Position numbers and translations under genes: made by a program. From Litoditis marina (lineage: Eukaryota; Nematoda; Chromadorea; Rhabditida; Rhabditidae): 64,000 nt of DNA. The stretch is from contig OZ038437.1 in the NCBI GenBank assembly GCA_964036275.1, positions 14,354,090 through 14,418,089 of the forward strand, written 5' to 3'. Shown here one piece after another: positions 22,110 to 33,060 of the stretch (its first letter is position 1; the number at the start of each line of letters is the position of its first letter). Below the pieces are notes generated by a model. That model was not told where the DNA came from, made no database searches, and saw only the letters and a list, made by a program, of their open reading frames with translations.

Positions 22110-25100
22110 ATGGGAAGGGTTCGTCCGTGTATCTACTGCGACCAGCCCTGTGTTGGCGAGGGAACCGATGGTTGTTGTAAGTTTTTGTTCTTGTGTTCCC
22201 TCCTTCATATATCAGCAGCAAAGTCTGAAGTACTAAAACTACTATTAAATTCTACCCTTTCTTGAATTAAAACACTCGAGAACGTACTGTTTTCATCGAA
22301 CGTTGAAAAAATATAAGAAACTGTGTCTGTTTGTCCGGAATATCAAATTTACCGATTCACCCTGGTTTCACATTGGCAGAAATAGTAAATAGAGCTTTTT
22401 TTTCTGAATTGACCCTGGCTTTCCTTTTCTTTATTTGGTTTTATTTGCAGGGCTGGACAAAGTACATGTGTTCTATCACCAAAGCTGTCACAGAGAGTCG
22501 CAGGCTAGAGCTGTCTATCGTCCTCACCAGGGTTAGTTCAATTGCCTATACGAATACGATATTTTCTTTCCCTTCGACATTCACCAGTGCAGTAAGGTTG
22601 AGGTCGGACTATTCAACAAACATTCGTTCGTTTTTCTTGTCAAATACGCTAATATCATTGATTTGGCCTATAAACAGGGATGACCAGAGTTGGTACGCGG
22701 CCAACTTTTTCAGGGGGGAGGGGGTCGTTTTCGGCCCAACATTCGAGAAAATAATAGAAATTCGGGACGATTTTGATAAATTCAATCTTCGAATTGGAAT
22801 ATTTTGGGTTCAGAAAGCTTGTTTTCGACTATTTACCATTGACTTTTGATTTTTGAAGGGGGGGGGGGGTTCGTTCCGGATGTCAGGCCGGTCAAAATTT
22901 TGGTCATCCCTGTCCTCAACAAGGTTCGTTCCGAAAAGCCGGAAAAGTCAACAAATAGGCTCCTCATAAGTTTGGGCCATTCGTTTTTTTTTCTAGGTGA
23001 AGGTTATGTTCCGTATGAAGACCCCAAGGATAAGTTGAAATGGAAAAAGGAAAAAGAAGAATTGCTGGCAAAACACCAGGTATAGTTCAAGTTCACACCG
23101 TTTTCCAGTATGAAATGGTAAACCATAGAACCGCGAGATTTATGCGAACTTTTGGGTGATGAAATCAAAATTTAGCAAAAATTAACTAAGCTACGTTTTT
23201 TGCTCTGGTTTCGGTCGATTATAAGATTCGATGTCGATATCAACAAGTAGGTGAGCTTATTTATCGTGTTTTTGTATAATTTCAATTTCCTAGTTTTTCT
23301 CATAATTTTATTATCTTTCTGGAACCAAAGGGCGCCCACGTTTACAAAGTATTGAAACAGGGTTACTGTGTTACTGATTCTTCAAAAACATTTGGAATAT
23401 TTTACAACCGGAATTGTATTTTGTATTTCTACTCAATCAAAGTTTTGGTAGTTTCTTTTTTCAGATCGAAGTTGATTCCTACAGAAAGATGCTGGACTAT
23501 ATGAAGAACGAACGAGATGAGGATAGAAAGGCGTTTATGGATGCGGTTGGTTTTTACCGTCTGTCCTTGTAACCAGATTATATGGAAATTATCGGGCCAA
23601 TTCTATGTCTAACCCGGTTTTCAGGTAACATAACCATTTTTTGATAACCTTTTTATGTTACTTAAGTGGGTAACCTTGTAGTAACCTAATACCTATATCC
23701 GGTTACCATCACAAGTAACAGTAAAAACCAACTTTCGGTTCGAATCAGAGGGTAACAGGTTGTTTTCACGAATCACGACCGAAAACAGCGGGTTACGGCC
23801 ACATACACCGTATGGGCTCGCTTTGAAAAATGCGAACCCTATAACCACCCCCCCCCCCCATTACTCTGGAGACCAGCGAATAATAAAAATGGGATTGTTC
23901 AATGATCTCTGATCGAGTATTTATTTTTGTTCGAAAATCACAAAACTCAGTTTTCATTTACAGATGTTGCAGAGGATGGAACAGCTTGAGATCGACAGCC
24001 AAAAGATGAATTCTCAAGTCGCTCGATTGATCAAGAATTCTGAACAAAAGGTAGTATCTTTTATATAGTTAATGAATTGTTAATGAAAATTTTTATATTG
24101 TTAGTGATTTGCCTTTTATATTGTTAATGAAAAGTTGGGCTGTTTGTACGGCTTGGAGCCAGTTTGGTATAGTAATACTCCAGTAGATTAAGAACAGCTT
24201 CCCACTAGTCAGAAAACTTGATTACTTTTCTTCAATATCCGAAAAATTACAAACGTTCCAGATCCAGATCATGATGTTTCACGTATTTGGATAAAGAAAA
24301 AAACTGTTTTGGGTGTCGGGTCCTTTTGGAGAAAGGGGAATAGTCACATTCACATCTTACTCTTTTTCATGTTTCAGGTGATTGCTAGTCTGGAACAGAC
24401 TATTGAAGATAAAGTCGATCAAAGAATGAAAAGCCTCCACGCGGAAGTTTTGTCGAACAATAAGGTAGTTATACTTGTATGTCATAGTTTGAATATTCAC
24501 CAAATGGGTTGTTATCACTCCCAAAAAGTGGTCTTTTATCTTTTTCAGGAAGAAAGCTAAGAAGTTCATACAATTAAACCTACAACAAATTTGTGCTTTT
24601 TTATTAGCCCCAAGTTCATTGGGGTGGTACAGACCAATTGGCCAGCCGCTTTTGTAGCGGCCTGGACGAGAGAGTGTGCAGGTCGGAGAGACGCAGATTT
24701 CGGCGGCCCAAGTTGTTTTCATGATCTCTTGCTTCGACAGCTGGCCAATCGCAGAAACTTTGCGCTAATGAAACTAATATTCGGTCTCGAGGGTTAACTC
24801 TGCAAGCCCTCCAGCCGAAACTATTTTTCATCTGTAATGTAGTTTGGAGATCATATCATTCAGAAGTCTATTTTCCAGAAGGCAATTATTGTGGATGATG
24901 AGAAACGCAAGATGGCGGTTTATCGAGAACTTCGTACGGACATGATGTCAACTGTGGGGGAGATGATGGATAAAAATAAACAAGAGGTAATAAGAATAAC
25001 TATTGAACTATTGAACACCAACATTGAGTTTGAGTTGTTTTGGTTGCTAATTAATGTAGTTCCAAAAGTATCAAGAAGGTTGCTATGTCAATATAATCCG

Positions 25101-26605
25101 TGTATATATGTTATTCAGTTACTGTATGTAAGTTCAAAGTACGTTGTACGTTTGTTGCAATTGTACTCGAATTGGAAGAACCATATTGTATATTCAATCA
25201 AGTTAGAGGTTTTGACATTGTTCAACAAGCTCGTTCAGAGTCTTACTGTTTTGGCTGTTTAGCAACAACAGGTGTTCACTTCGTATTGTTAGTAGTAGAC
25301 ACATGACTGAAAATTTGGGTTAACATTTCAAATTCTACAAATCATACACCGACAAGGGTCTCTCATTTTTTCTGAAACACTGAAACTCGAATACCTCCAT
25401 CTTTCCCGAGTCGCGACCCCTTCAATGAGTTCAATACTGTGATTTTCATCAATTTTTGGTTTCATTTTCGCTAGTTTTGTAGGAAATTTGCTGATTTTCA
25501 ACTCGCGACTTCTACTTTTCATGAAATTTAGTTCGCAAATCCCCCTCCCTCATATAATAAGAGGGCTTGGCGGTTTATGCTACAAATTGATTATTTGCCA
25601 GATTGTGGAGAAAATGGAACAGATTGAGCGGGGACGCGATGAAAAGTGGGAGAGAGATCGAGCGGAGGATGTGGCGGATGTTTTTGAAAAGATCAACTCG
25701 AATGAAGACAGTGTAAGGCTGTAATATGGTTTTAAACTGCGAATTTCTCGTTTTCGGATTAAGTTTCGGATTTTTGGTTCTGGGGCCACAAAGTTCCCAG
25801 TAAAGGTTTTTCCCTGTGGACAATCATAATATGCACAAGCAAGGTCATTAATGATTGAAAACTGGTTGAAAAACCACCATACGTTTCATTCTGATACTAA
25901 TGATATATTTGTTATGTAATACTGTCGTTTTTGTGGGAAAAAAGTATTAAAAGTTCAATTTTGTCCAGATTATCGAAAGAATGAAGCAAATTGAGTCGAA
26001 ACGCGAGGAAAAGATGGAGAAAATTCGAAAGGAAGTGGTCTCCAGCGTCTCATCATTGATCAATATAAATCAGGAAAAGGTAATGGGGGGGGAGGCAACT
26101 TTTTTTGGCTTCTCTTTGTTCAATTAGAAACATGGTTATCAGCAGTTTTAGACAGCTGTGATTCCCAAATCTGTATTGAGACCATCGAAAGAACTAAAAA
26201 AATACACATATACCAATGAAAACATCATATACTTTTTCAAACGAGATTAGTTGATCATCTATGTAATACAGATCTCCATAAACCCACAATTTTAATTTTA
26301 TAGATATATTCTCAAATGTGTGGTTCTGGTTTGGTGCTTGGCTCAATTTCGCTGTAAAAATTTTGCTATACCATACCAGTTGGGAAGAAATTATCGATTT
26401 TTCTAAACGGGCCTTCTTGGCGTTTTCAGACAGTTTTTTGTCAAGGTTTTCGATCTTATTTTATGATTATTTTGATGTATTACAGGAGGAAAAACGTGGT
26501 ATGGCTTCTGATGGGAATTCTGGTTGCCGTACTGATATTCTAACTTCTTATTCTGAAGATATGAAGGCGTTCGAGAAGGAAGTTATGAAGATTGGACAGA
26601 AGTAG
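22110..26605 (+). CDS. Unit A: half-LIM-like finger plus long coiled coil, 311 aa
   Basis: Exons: 22110-22176, 22451-22531, 22997-23079, 23465-23545, 23964-24050, 24378-24464, 24879-24986, 25602-25712, 25969-26079, 26486-26605; total 936 nt with a TAG stop and no frame conflict. The finger has C7, C10, C14 and then H32, C35, H36, so C-x2-C-x21-H-x2-C, the spacing of the first LIM zinc finger without its second half. Then YVPYEDP and a charged helix. Exons 4-9 are all phase 0 and encode heptad-rich helices, several starting (I/V)xx(M/L)EQ(I/L)E (RMEQLE, SLEQTI, KMEQIE, RMKQIE). The last exon is Ser-rich, ending KIGQK. Function unknown; zinc binding and self-association through the coiled coil are inferred. 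It is the longest member, and exons 3, 4, 8 and 9 with their introns match unit H. Confidence 0.82.
23590..23830. repeat. GTAACC-rich element, copy 1 (diverged)
   Basis: Begins GGGCCAATTCTATGTCTAAC and is filled with GTAACC/GGTTAC words in both orientations. Same group as 42066-42345. Located in the intron between exons 4 and 5 of unit A. Confidence 0.55.
24595..24822. repeat. Repeat containing GAGAGAGTGTGCAGGTC
   Basis: GTAGCGGCCTGGACGAGAGA and GTGCAGGTCGGAGAGACGCA also occur at 32100-32165 (same strand) and inverted at 52138-52212. It lies in the intron before unit A exon 7. Class unknown. Confidence 0.6.
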
Positions 26606-26617
26606 GGTCATTTACAC

Positions 26618-26860
26618 GTGAGTTGATTAAGGTGTATAGTTTGTATGAATATACAGAGAGTAGAGAAATTATAAAAGGAAAGTTTGGAGATGAGAGCGAA
26701 TTATAAGAGATACAGAACAAGAAAAGTAGAGAGATACTAGTGTTCGTAAGTAAACTGTAAATGAACCATGGTATTAGCATTTTCCATTAATCGTAGAACA
26801 TTTTTAGGAAGTAGAGTTGGTTGGTGTATGGTGTTTTTTTTTACATAATATAATTTACAG
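26618..26860 (+). other. Probable 3' UTR intron of unit A
   Basis: Donor GTGAG at 26618, 12 nt after the stop codon, and acceptor TTTACAG ending at 26860. The sequence after the acceptor (ATGACATGCAACTGACACC) matches the sequence after the equivalent acceptor of units B, C and I. Confidence 0.5.
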
Positions 26861-27194
26861 ATGACATGCAACTGACACCTTCTCAATTCGTGACAACTCA
26901 ACAATCTTTGTTACTCTATTCTTTCGGGCACACAATCCTCGACATACTTTGCATTTTACTAGTTACTCGTACAACTCTCCCTTATTCTAAGTCGCGTTGC
27001 TTGACTATATATTACTCAGTTTCTCAACTGTTCATTCGTTCTCAACAGATCACATTTGCATGTTTTTCATTTGGTACATTTTAATTTGATTTTGAATATT
27101 CCCTCCCTTTTCAACTCTCACTCTTGTTGTTATCTCGGAAACCATGTGGTTTTCTCGATTCATTCACCTTTGTACAAACAATAGAACGAATAAA
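26861..27194 (+). other. Conserved T-rich 3' trailer of unit A
   Basis: Non-coding, T-rich, ending in AATAAATATGCATAT at 27189. The same order of words (a GACTTCC-like start, GTGACA, TCGCATGT, then AATAAA/GCATAT and a short GGTT...AACC hairpin) follows units B, C, D, E, F, H and I. Confidence 0.55.
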
Positions 27195-27257
27195 TATGCA
27201 TATTCAATCGAATGTACTTGTATTATTCATTGGTCGATAACCGTATATTTGAGATTA

Positions 27258-27541
27258 AAATTGAGACTGGTTCCCACTGATTGCTGGAGTTCTCGGGGCA
27301 AATTCACTCGAGAACCGGGTACTGGAGAACCGAACCGACATTCTAAGCCGGCCTGTTCTCCAGTGGGATGTTTGACCCGGACCGACATTAATCATGATTT
27401 GAACCAACACGGTAAAATGAGTCGGTCCCACGTATATTACCGTGTATACGAGCTGCTTCGGTCGATTCGGTTCTCAAGTGACCGGTTCGCGGTTTGATTC
27501 GGGAAGGACCCGGTTATCCAGTGAGCTGGCCAGCAATCGAT
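27258..27541. repeat. Palindromic element between units A and B
   Basis: GATTGCTGGAGTTCTCGGG at the left and CCAGCAATCG at the right, with inner inverted blocks such as GAACCGGGT and ACCCGGTT. GC-richer than its surroundings; MITE-like. Confidence 0.5.
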
Positions 27542-27843
27542 AGTATCTAACAGAATAGTTGAAACGTTGTGCCATCAACTGAACGCGATTGGATGTTCAT
27601 TTCTAAAGACAGTGCCGTTCCGTGGATATATATCGATATCCCGCTGGATCGCTGAATTTTGTACCAGAAACAGTAGTCAACACCCGGGTTTGGGTAGCCA
27701 TTGGTTGTGTCAATTGGCGCACCAGATTTCAGTTATATTAGCATGTTTGTCCCTCGGTGGTTAGGTATGGTACCACTTTAATTCATTCTGGCCCAACTTG
27801 ATTTAGTAATTCTCCTCCTATTAGGACAAAATAATTACCAATT

Positions 27844-28230
27844 TTTTATTCAATTGGGGTCCCCCTTGCCGGTGAATAGGAAAGGGGACGAGGGTGAAAG
27901 GGGACGGGGGTGAAAGGGGACGGGGGATATGGCAAAGGGGACGAGGGCTGAGGTAAAGGGGACGAGGGGTGGATTGATAATTGGAGAGAAATCTAGTCAA
28001 ATTTAGTTTTCGATTACTCCATAATACTTTCCTTGTTCTGTATCTTTATTATTGATTCATCTTTTCCCCTTTCTACGATACCTAAGAGTGTTTTCTTGCC
28101 TCATCCCTCGTCCCCTTTGCCTCAGCCCTCGTCCCCTTTACCATACCCCCCGTCCCCTTTCACCCTTGTCCCCCCCTCGTCCCCCTTCACCCTCGTCCCC
28201 TTTCCTATTGGCCCCCCTTGCCGACTTTGT
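27844..28230. repeat. GGGGACGAGGGTGAAA element, copy 1
   Basis: The left arm is repeats of GGGGACGAGGGTGAAA and the right arm their complement, around a unique AT-rich core that includes CTTTATTATTGATTCATCTT. The second copy at 41044-41335 has the same core. The arms and core together indicate a mobile hairpin element rather than a simple repeat. Confidence 0.75.
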
Positions 28231-28280
28231 CAAAGTAACGAACTTTTAAGTTCCCATGTTTGAAATTTCCAAATTTTAAT

Positions 28281-28287
28281 TTTTCAG
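28281..28287 (+). promoter_or_regulatory. Probable 5' splice acceptor of unit B
   Basis: TTTTCAG followed by TACTGTCG, 25 nt before ATG 28313, matching unit A (TACTTTCG) and unit C (TACTATTTCG). It shows that the interrupted exon 1 of unit B keeps its original 5' context. Confidence 0.5.
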
Positions 28288-28344
28288 TACTGTCGGTAGA
28301 ATCGAGAACAGTATGGTCTTTGTTTCTTCGTGCTACATCTGTAA

Positions 28345-28930
28345 TAGGGTTGTTAAAGCCTAACTCGAATTTCGAAAAAACGCGAAATAACTCGAAATTT
28401 CGAGTTTCGAGTTCGACTCGAAACTCGAAAAACTCGAAATCTCCAAAACTCGAGTAACTCGAAACTCGAAAAACTCGGTTTTTCTCCAAACTCGAAAAAC
28501 TCGAAATTTTTGAAACTCGAAAAGTTCGAGTTTTCGAGTTTCGAGTTTGGCCTCGTCCCAAGTCAGAAATATTGGACGAATGAGCGTTTCACAGCACTTT
28601 TTTCGCTATTTCAAACATAAAATGCTTCTTTTTTCACGATTCTCGCCTAATCACGAGAAAAAAATCGAATTTCTCGAAAAATTCTTATTTGTTCAGCTCG
28701 ATAAAATCCTAAAACTTAACGACCAAACTCGAAACTCGAAAATCGAGTTTTTCGAGTTCAACTCGAAACTCGAAAACTCGGTTTTTTTTGAAACGCTGAA
28801 AACTCGAACTCGAAAAACTCGAAATTCCCAAAACTCGAATAACTCGAAACTCGAAAAACTCGTTTTTTCCCAAAACTCGAAAAACTCGAAACTCGAAAAC
28901 TCGAAATTTCAAACTCGATTAACAATCCTA
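28345..28930. mobile_element. hAT-like non-autonomous element, copy 2 (586 bp), inside unit B exon 1
   Basis: Ends TAGGGTTGTTAA and TTAACAATCCTA, flanked by the 8-bp duplication ATCTGTAA (28337-28344 and 28931-28938). The interior is an array of AACTCGAAA words in both orientations. Taking out the element and one duplication leaves an exon that follows the family pattern, so the insertion is into coding sequence and is derived, not ancestral. Confidence 0.9.
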
Positions 28931-29997
28931 ATCTGTAACCAGCATTGTATTTTGGGAGAAGCAGGAGTCACCGGAATTAGTTTTTGGTGTATCTTTGCAA
29001 ATTTCCAAGCAACGGTTATGGAATCCGATTGAGAAAAACCGACTCGTTTACGTTCCTGAAGAAAAGCGAATAGTCGGGACGTTTTTAGTGTGTCACGAGC
29101 CGAATTTATTCAATTGGGTCCCCCTTTCCTACTTTGTCAAAGTACCCAATTTTTGAGTGCCGATGTTTGAAATATCCAAGTTTCGCGACCTGATTTATCA
29201 AACAAAACCTTTTTGGGGTAAACGTCGGCCGGTGTATGGCGGGAATCCACCGAGATTGAAACATAAATCATTTGATTAAACTATTAATTGTTTTTAGGGG
29301 CAGGTGGTCAGATACAAGCGCTCTACCATGGGCAATGCCACGACGAATGGCAAGCCCGTTATGCTCAACCTAGTTAGTTCAGGCCAATTCTTTAATATCT
29401 GACCTCTTTTTCAGATCGTTTTCGGACAACTTGGGAATGGGCGTATCTGCTATAACTGTAGTGAAACGTTCTATTACGAATCGCGAAATTCCAAGATAAT
29501 TTTTTTAGCGGATTTCGAATGTCATGTGCCCCAAACGCTCAATTCAAATGAACGTGCGACATGTTTAATAGTTTAATTTCCAAAGTGTTTGGGGCAATGA
29601 CTATCTACTATTTTCAAGTGTTATTATTCGTTTTCAGGGGCAGTTTCAGACTGTGTCCCGTATCGAGTCCGAGCGCTCGATGTCGAGTCGCAGTGGAAAA
29701 AGGAGAAAAAAGAGTTGCTACAAAAACACAAGGTATTAGAATAAGAGTATTTATTGAACCATGTGATTTAAAGTAAAGAAGAGTGAGTATATTGTCTATT
29801 TGGGTAAGAATTTAAGTTTGAAATGCGCGAAAAAGTTGTGATGTGTGTAAATGATATATGGCTTCCTGCTTTCGGAGTATTCATGACAGTGTTTTCAGCT
29901 CGAAATGGAGAGCTGCAAAAAGTTGCTGTACGATGAGAAGCAAAGTAGAAAGAAGGAGATGGAAGAGGTTGGTTTCATTGTTCATACATCATTTCAT

Positions 29998-30171
29998 ACA
30001 CCAGTAGGGTCCGACTATTCGACAAAAAGTAGTCCGTTTCAGCTTCAAACACGTGAAAATTAACGATTTAGTATCGAAAATAGACAAATTTCCTCGTTGT
30101 TGGCGAAAACGTAGCCTGTTTCGCGGATTTTTGTGGCTATTCGCATTCGGACAACTTTACTGGAGTATGGT
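29998..30171. repeat. MITE with ACACCAGTAAGGT ends, copy in unit B intron
   Basis: CCAGTAGGGTCCGACTATTC at the left with AAAAAGTAGTCCGTTT inside, and GGACAACTTTACTGGAGTATG at the right. Related copies lie at 34725, 43471, 46401, 46671 and 47137. Confidence 0.6.
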
Positions 30172-30418
30172 TGGTTTAGTTTTCTATTGAAATGGAGCTA
30201 GTTTTGTTGGTTGGCCGTTGTCAAAAACAATTTGGACTATTTTGTTTACATGTCATTACAAAGCGTATTTCTATTTCTTATGGGCTCGAAGCCTCGAAGT
30301 GTATGTTGGTCCTTTTGTTGCACCTCTCCCGTTTATTGCCCGTTTCTGGAATTTCGGTCAAGCGGACAGCGCTGTTTGCAAGATTGTAACAGTAAAAGTG
30401 GCTTGTATATCTGTCCCA

Positions 30419-31492
30419 ACAGTGGCCGTATGCACCAATATTTTTTGGGAACGTTCCCATGGGAACGTGAAATAGCGTTCCCAAATGGGAACGTTCCCAG
30501 TGGGAACGCTTCCCGCCACTTTGTTATGCACGAAGCGATGGGAACGTTCCCATTGTTTTGGGAACGATTTGTTGGCGCATTTCTCGTGTATGATGGCGCG
30601 AAACAGAAATATTCAAATATTTGAAATACCATACGAAGTGTTTTCGTTATTTATGAAGATATTCAGTGTCAAATTTTCGTTAGAAAATATGTTTTATTGA
30701 AAGTTTGAGTTTCAAACCAAAAATTAAAGGTGGATGATTGATAATATAATTAATTTCCTAGCAAGATACGATTAGCAACGTTCGTTCTTCAATACTTTGG
30801 TTTTTAGCGATTTTGACAATCGACTCCAAACTATACCCTTTTTCATTACCATGTTCTTATCTTACATTTCTCTAACTAACTATAACTTGTGAACTCTCTC
30901 TCTCTCTATTTCAATAAACTCACAAACTTTAGTAGTACACTGCTCTTCTAAACTATGTGGAATAGAACAACACGCATTATTTTCAACTAAGAATTAGGAA
31001 ATGAAAAGGGTGATGGGAGATTGTTGCGAATTGCAAGTCAATTTAATGTGCCCTTATTATACATTCATTTTACCCACATCATTGGGGGCAAGTCAAGCTA
31101 CCACTGGGGGAAATAACAAGAAGGGTAAATCTAACATTGGAGGGGCTAAAGTATAAACTTTACAAAAGTACAATTGTTGTGAAATTAAAGCTATAATTAG
31201 TCCATGAGGTATGTGTTATTGTGCTTAGAATGAAAATTTGCGTGATGAAAAGCCTAAAAAGGGAGAAAAACGTAAATTATTATCTTTGGGAAGCCAAAAA
31301 TTGGATCGTTCCCCACCTCTACCCTTGGGAACGATAATCATTCCCAGTGGGAACAAAAATGGCTTGGGAACGTTCCCAAAATATTGGTGCATACGGATTT
31401 TGGGGAACGTTCCCACTGGGAGCGATTTTGCGCTCCCGGGAACGAAAAAACGCTCCCGGGAGCGCAAAAAAATATTGGTGCATACGGCCACA
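30419..31492. repeat. GGGAACGTTCCC repeat region bounded by GGCCGTATGCACCAATA
   Basis: The left end CAGTGGCCGTATGCACCAAT at 30419 is mirrored at 31467-31492 (ATTGGTGCATACGGCCACAG). Both flanks are full of the palindrome GGGAACGTTCCC and its variant GCTCCCGGGAGCG, with an AT-rich stretch between. It may be one element with a large insert or two truncated ones. It lies in unit B intron 4. Confidence 0.6.
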
Positions 31493-31655
31493 GGGGTGGT
31501 TGCATATCTCAATGAATGCTGGTCAGAATTGTGGCCACCGTCCCTCGATACAAACAACAAACTAGAAACTATACTTATTTGTTCGACCCAGGTGCATGGA
31601 AAACGCGATCTATCTGTATGTTTGGCGCTTCATCCTTTCAATGTACCCTAATGCC

Positions 31656-31785
31656 AGGGGCCGTATGCATGAAACATCGCGGCCGGGTTGGGATGCCATC
31701 CCGAGCTCGATTTGGCTATTTCCCGACCAAGTCAGCTCGGAATAGCTTCCCAAACCGGCCCGGGATGTTTCATGCATACGGCCTC
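31656..31785. repeat. GGCCGTAT-ended MITE, GCATGAAACATC type
   Basis: GGCCGTATGCATGAAACATC at the left and its complement at the right, with inner arms GGCCGGGTTGGGA-like and complement. Same outer bases as 47316 but a different stem. Confidence 0.75.
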
Positions 31786-32099
31786 TGATGTAACAGGTGT
31801 CATTCCGAATGCAAGCTGTTCGTAATTCTCAAACTTGTAGTTTCGCGACTTTTCTCAAGGGAGTGCACAGTGCCCTAAGTTTCTTGAACCACCGAGGTTT
31901 TCTTATTTCATCGATCCACACTTTAAGGTGATGAAGAAGATGCGTGCCATGGAGTTGAGATTCGAGACTCGTGACAAGGTTTCTGTTCAGGGATCCGATG
32001 AGAAGGTGAGGTATATTCGGAAGTGAAATATAAAGCTGTAGTAACATACTGAATGTTGAACTCACCACTCAGAAATTCCCTGCCAATTGTAAAATCATT

Positions 32100-32165
32100 T
32101 TTGTAGCGGGTTGGATGAGAGAGTGTGCAGGTCAGAGAGACGCAGATGTCTATGGCCTTAGTGAC
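32100..32165 (+). repeat. Fragment of the GAGAGAGTGTGCAGGTC repeat
   Basis: GTAGCGGGTTGGATGAGAGA then GTGTGCAGGTCAGAGAGACG, as in 24640-24700. Confidence 0.6.
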
Positions 32166-32595
32166 CCCACGCTCTATCGCTGTTGTAGTTCCCTTTTTGT
32201 GCCAACGAAACTTTGAATGAATATATTTTGTAGAAACAACTTTTCTATGACAGGTTTTATGAAGTCAACTGTATATTTTATAGAAAAAAAGTTTATGACA
32301 GGTTCTATGAATTTACTAGTCGTACTGTGACAAAAATTAACTACGGCTCAAGTGAAAAACTGCAATGTTTTGGAATTTGGAAACGATTAACATGGGGAAA
32401 ACCAGGAAATTTTGTTGGCACGTTGCCTAGGTCTCATTCGTAACCACGAGAACTATAGCATATACAGAGGAGAAATCAGAATTTAACCCTGAGTTGTATG
32501 AATAAGGTTGAGTACTAAAGAAACATAGACGTGCCTTTGTATTGTAGACTGTAAATAACATTATAATAGTTAAATTTCTATTGTTAAGTTTACAG

Positions 32596-33060
32596 ACGAC
32601 TTCTCCAATCAAATAAAGATGGGACAGTTGAGCCTCCGGCCCAGACGCTTCTCGCTTATCTTTCTACTAATTATTACCCCATTTCGGTATTTCTGATAAT
32701 TGTAAATTCGTTGAATGTTTCAACCAATGCTATTATTTTTGTCACTTTGCCTGTCTATTTCAATTCCCTCCTAGTTGTTATTTCTATTTGAAATGTTACA
32801 TTCGCATGTTGTATATTATTGCCTTGTTATTTAGGATATCAGTCTCTAAAATGTTGTTTGTTTTTCACCAATTCATCTGGAAATCATGTTGTGCACATTG
32901 TCATCCATTTGTTTATACATATTTGACAACAAATGAATATGCATTTATCAATCGAATGTACTCGTTACTGTGGTTTGAAACCCTGTTGATATTTAAGTTG
33001 TTCGTAATGAGGGAAACACTGCAGCAGTTTCTCACTTTTCAATTCAATAGTTCTCTTTAA
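32596..33060 (+). other. Conserved 3' trailer of unit B
   Basis: Preceded by the acceptor TTTACAG at 32589-32595 and starting ACGACTTCTCCAATC, like the trailers of units A and C. It contains ATATGCATTTATCAATCGAA, parallel to the A trailer. Its survival shows unit B was once complete. Confidence 0.5.

Larger units (their letters stand above)
28313..32026 (+). pseudogene. Unit B: finger/coiled-coil paralogue broken by insertion and truncated
   Basis: Exon 1 starts at ATG 28313 and carries the first two finger cysteines (C-Y-I-C), then is cut by a 586-bp hAT-like element (28345-28930); the rest, with the third cysteine and a GEAG block, resumes at 28939 and ends at 28979 with a weak donor. Exon 2 is 29298-29372 (YHGQCHDEWQARYAQP, with the expected H-x2-C-H), exon 3 29638-29732 (CVPYRV, then WKKEKKELLQKHK), exon 4 29899-29967 and exon 5 31928-32005 (VMKKMRAMELRFETRD). 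All other splice phases match the family. After exon 5 only a short read-through to a stop at 32024-32026 is found, so the C-terminal coiled coil is missing, while intron 4 has swollen with repeats. Called a pseudogene on the exon insertion; splicing around the insertion cannot be excluded. Confidence 0.7.

Noticed and set aside
29412..29520. GRICYNCSETF as a further finger exon of unit B
   Set aside because: Has a C-x2-C but lies between exons 2 and 3, lacks the third cysteine and has no GT donor in the expected phase; the true exon 1 is the interrupted one at 28313.
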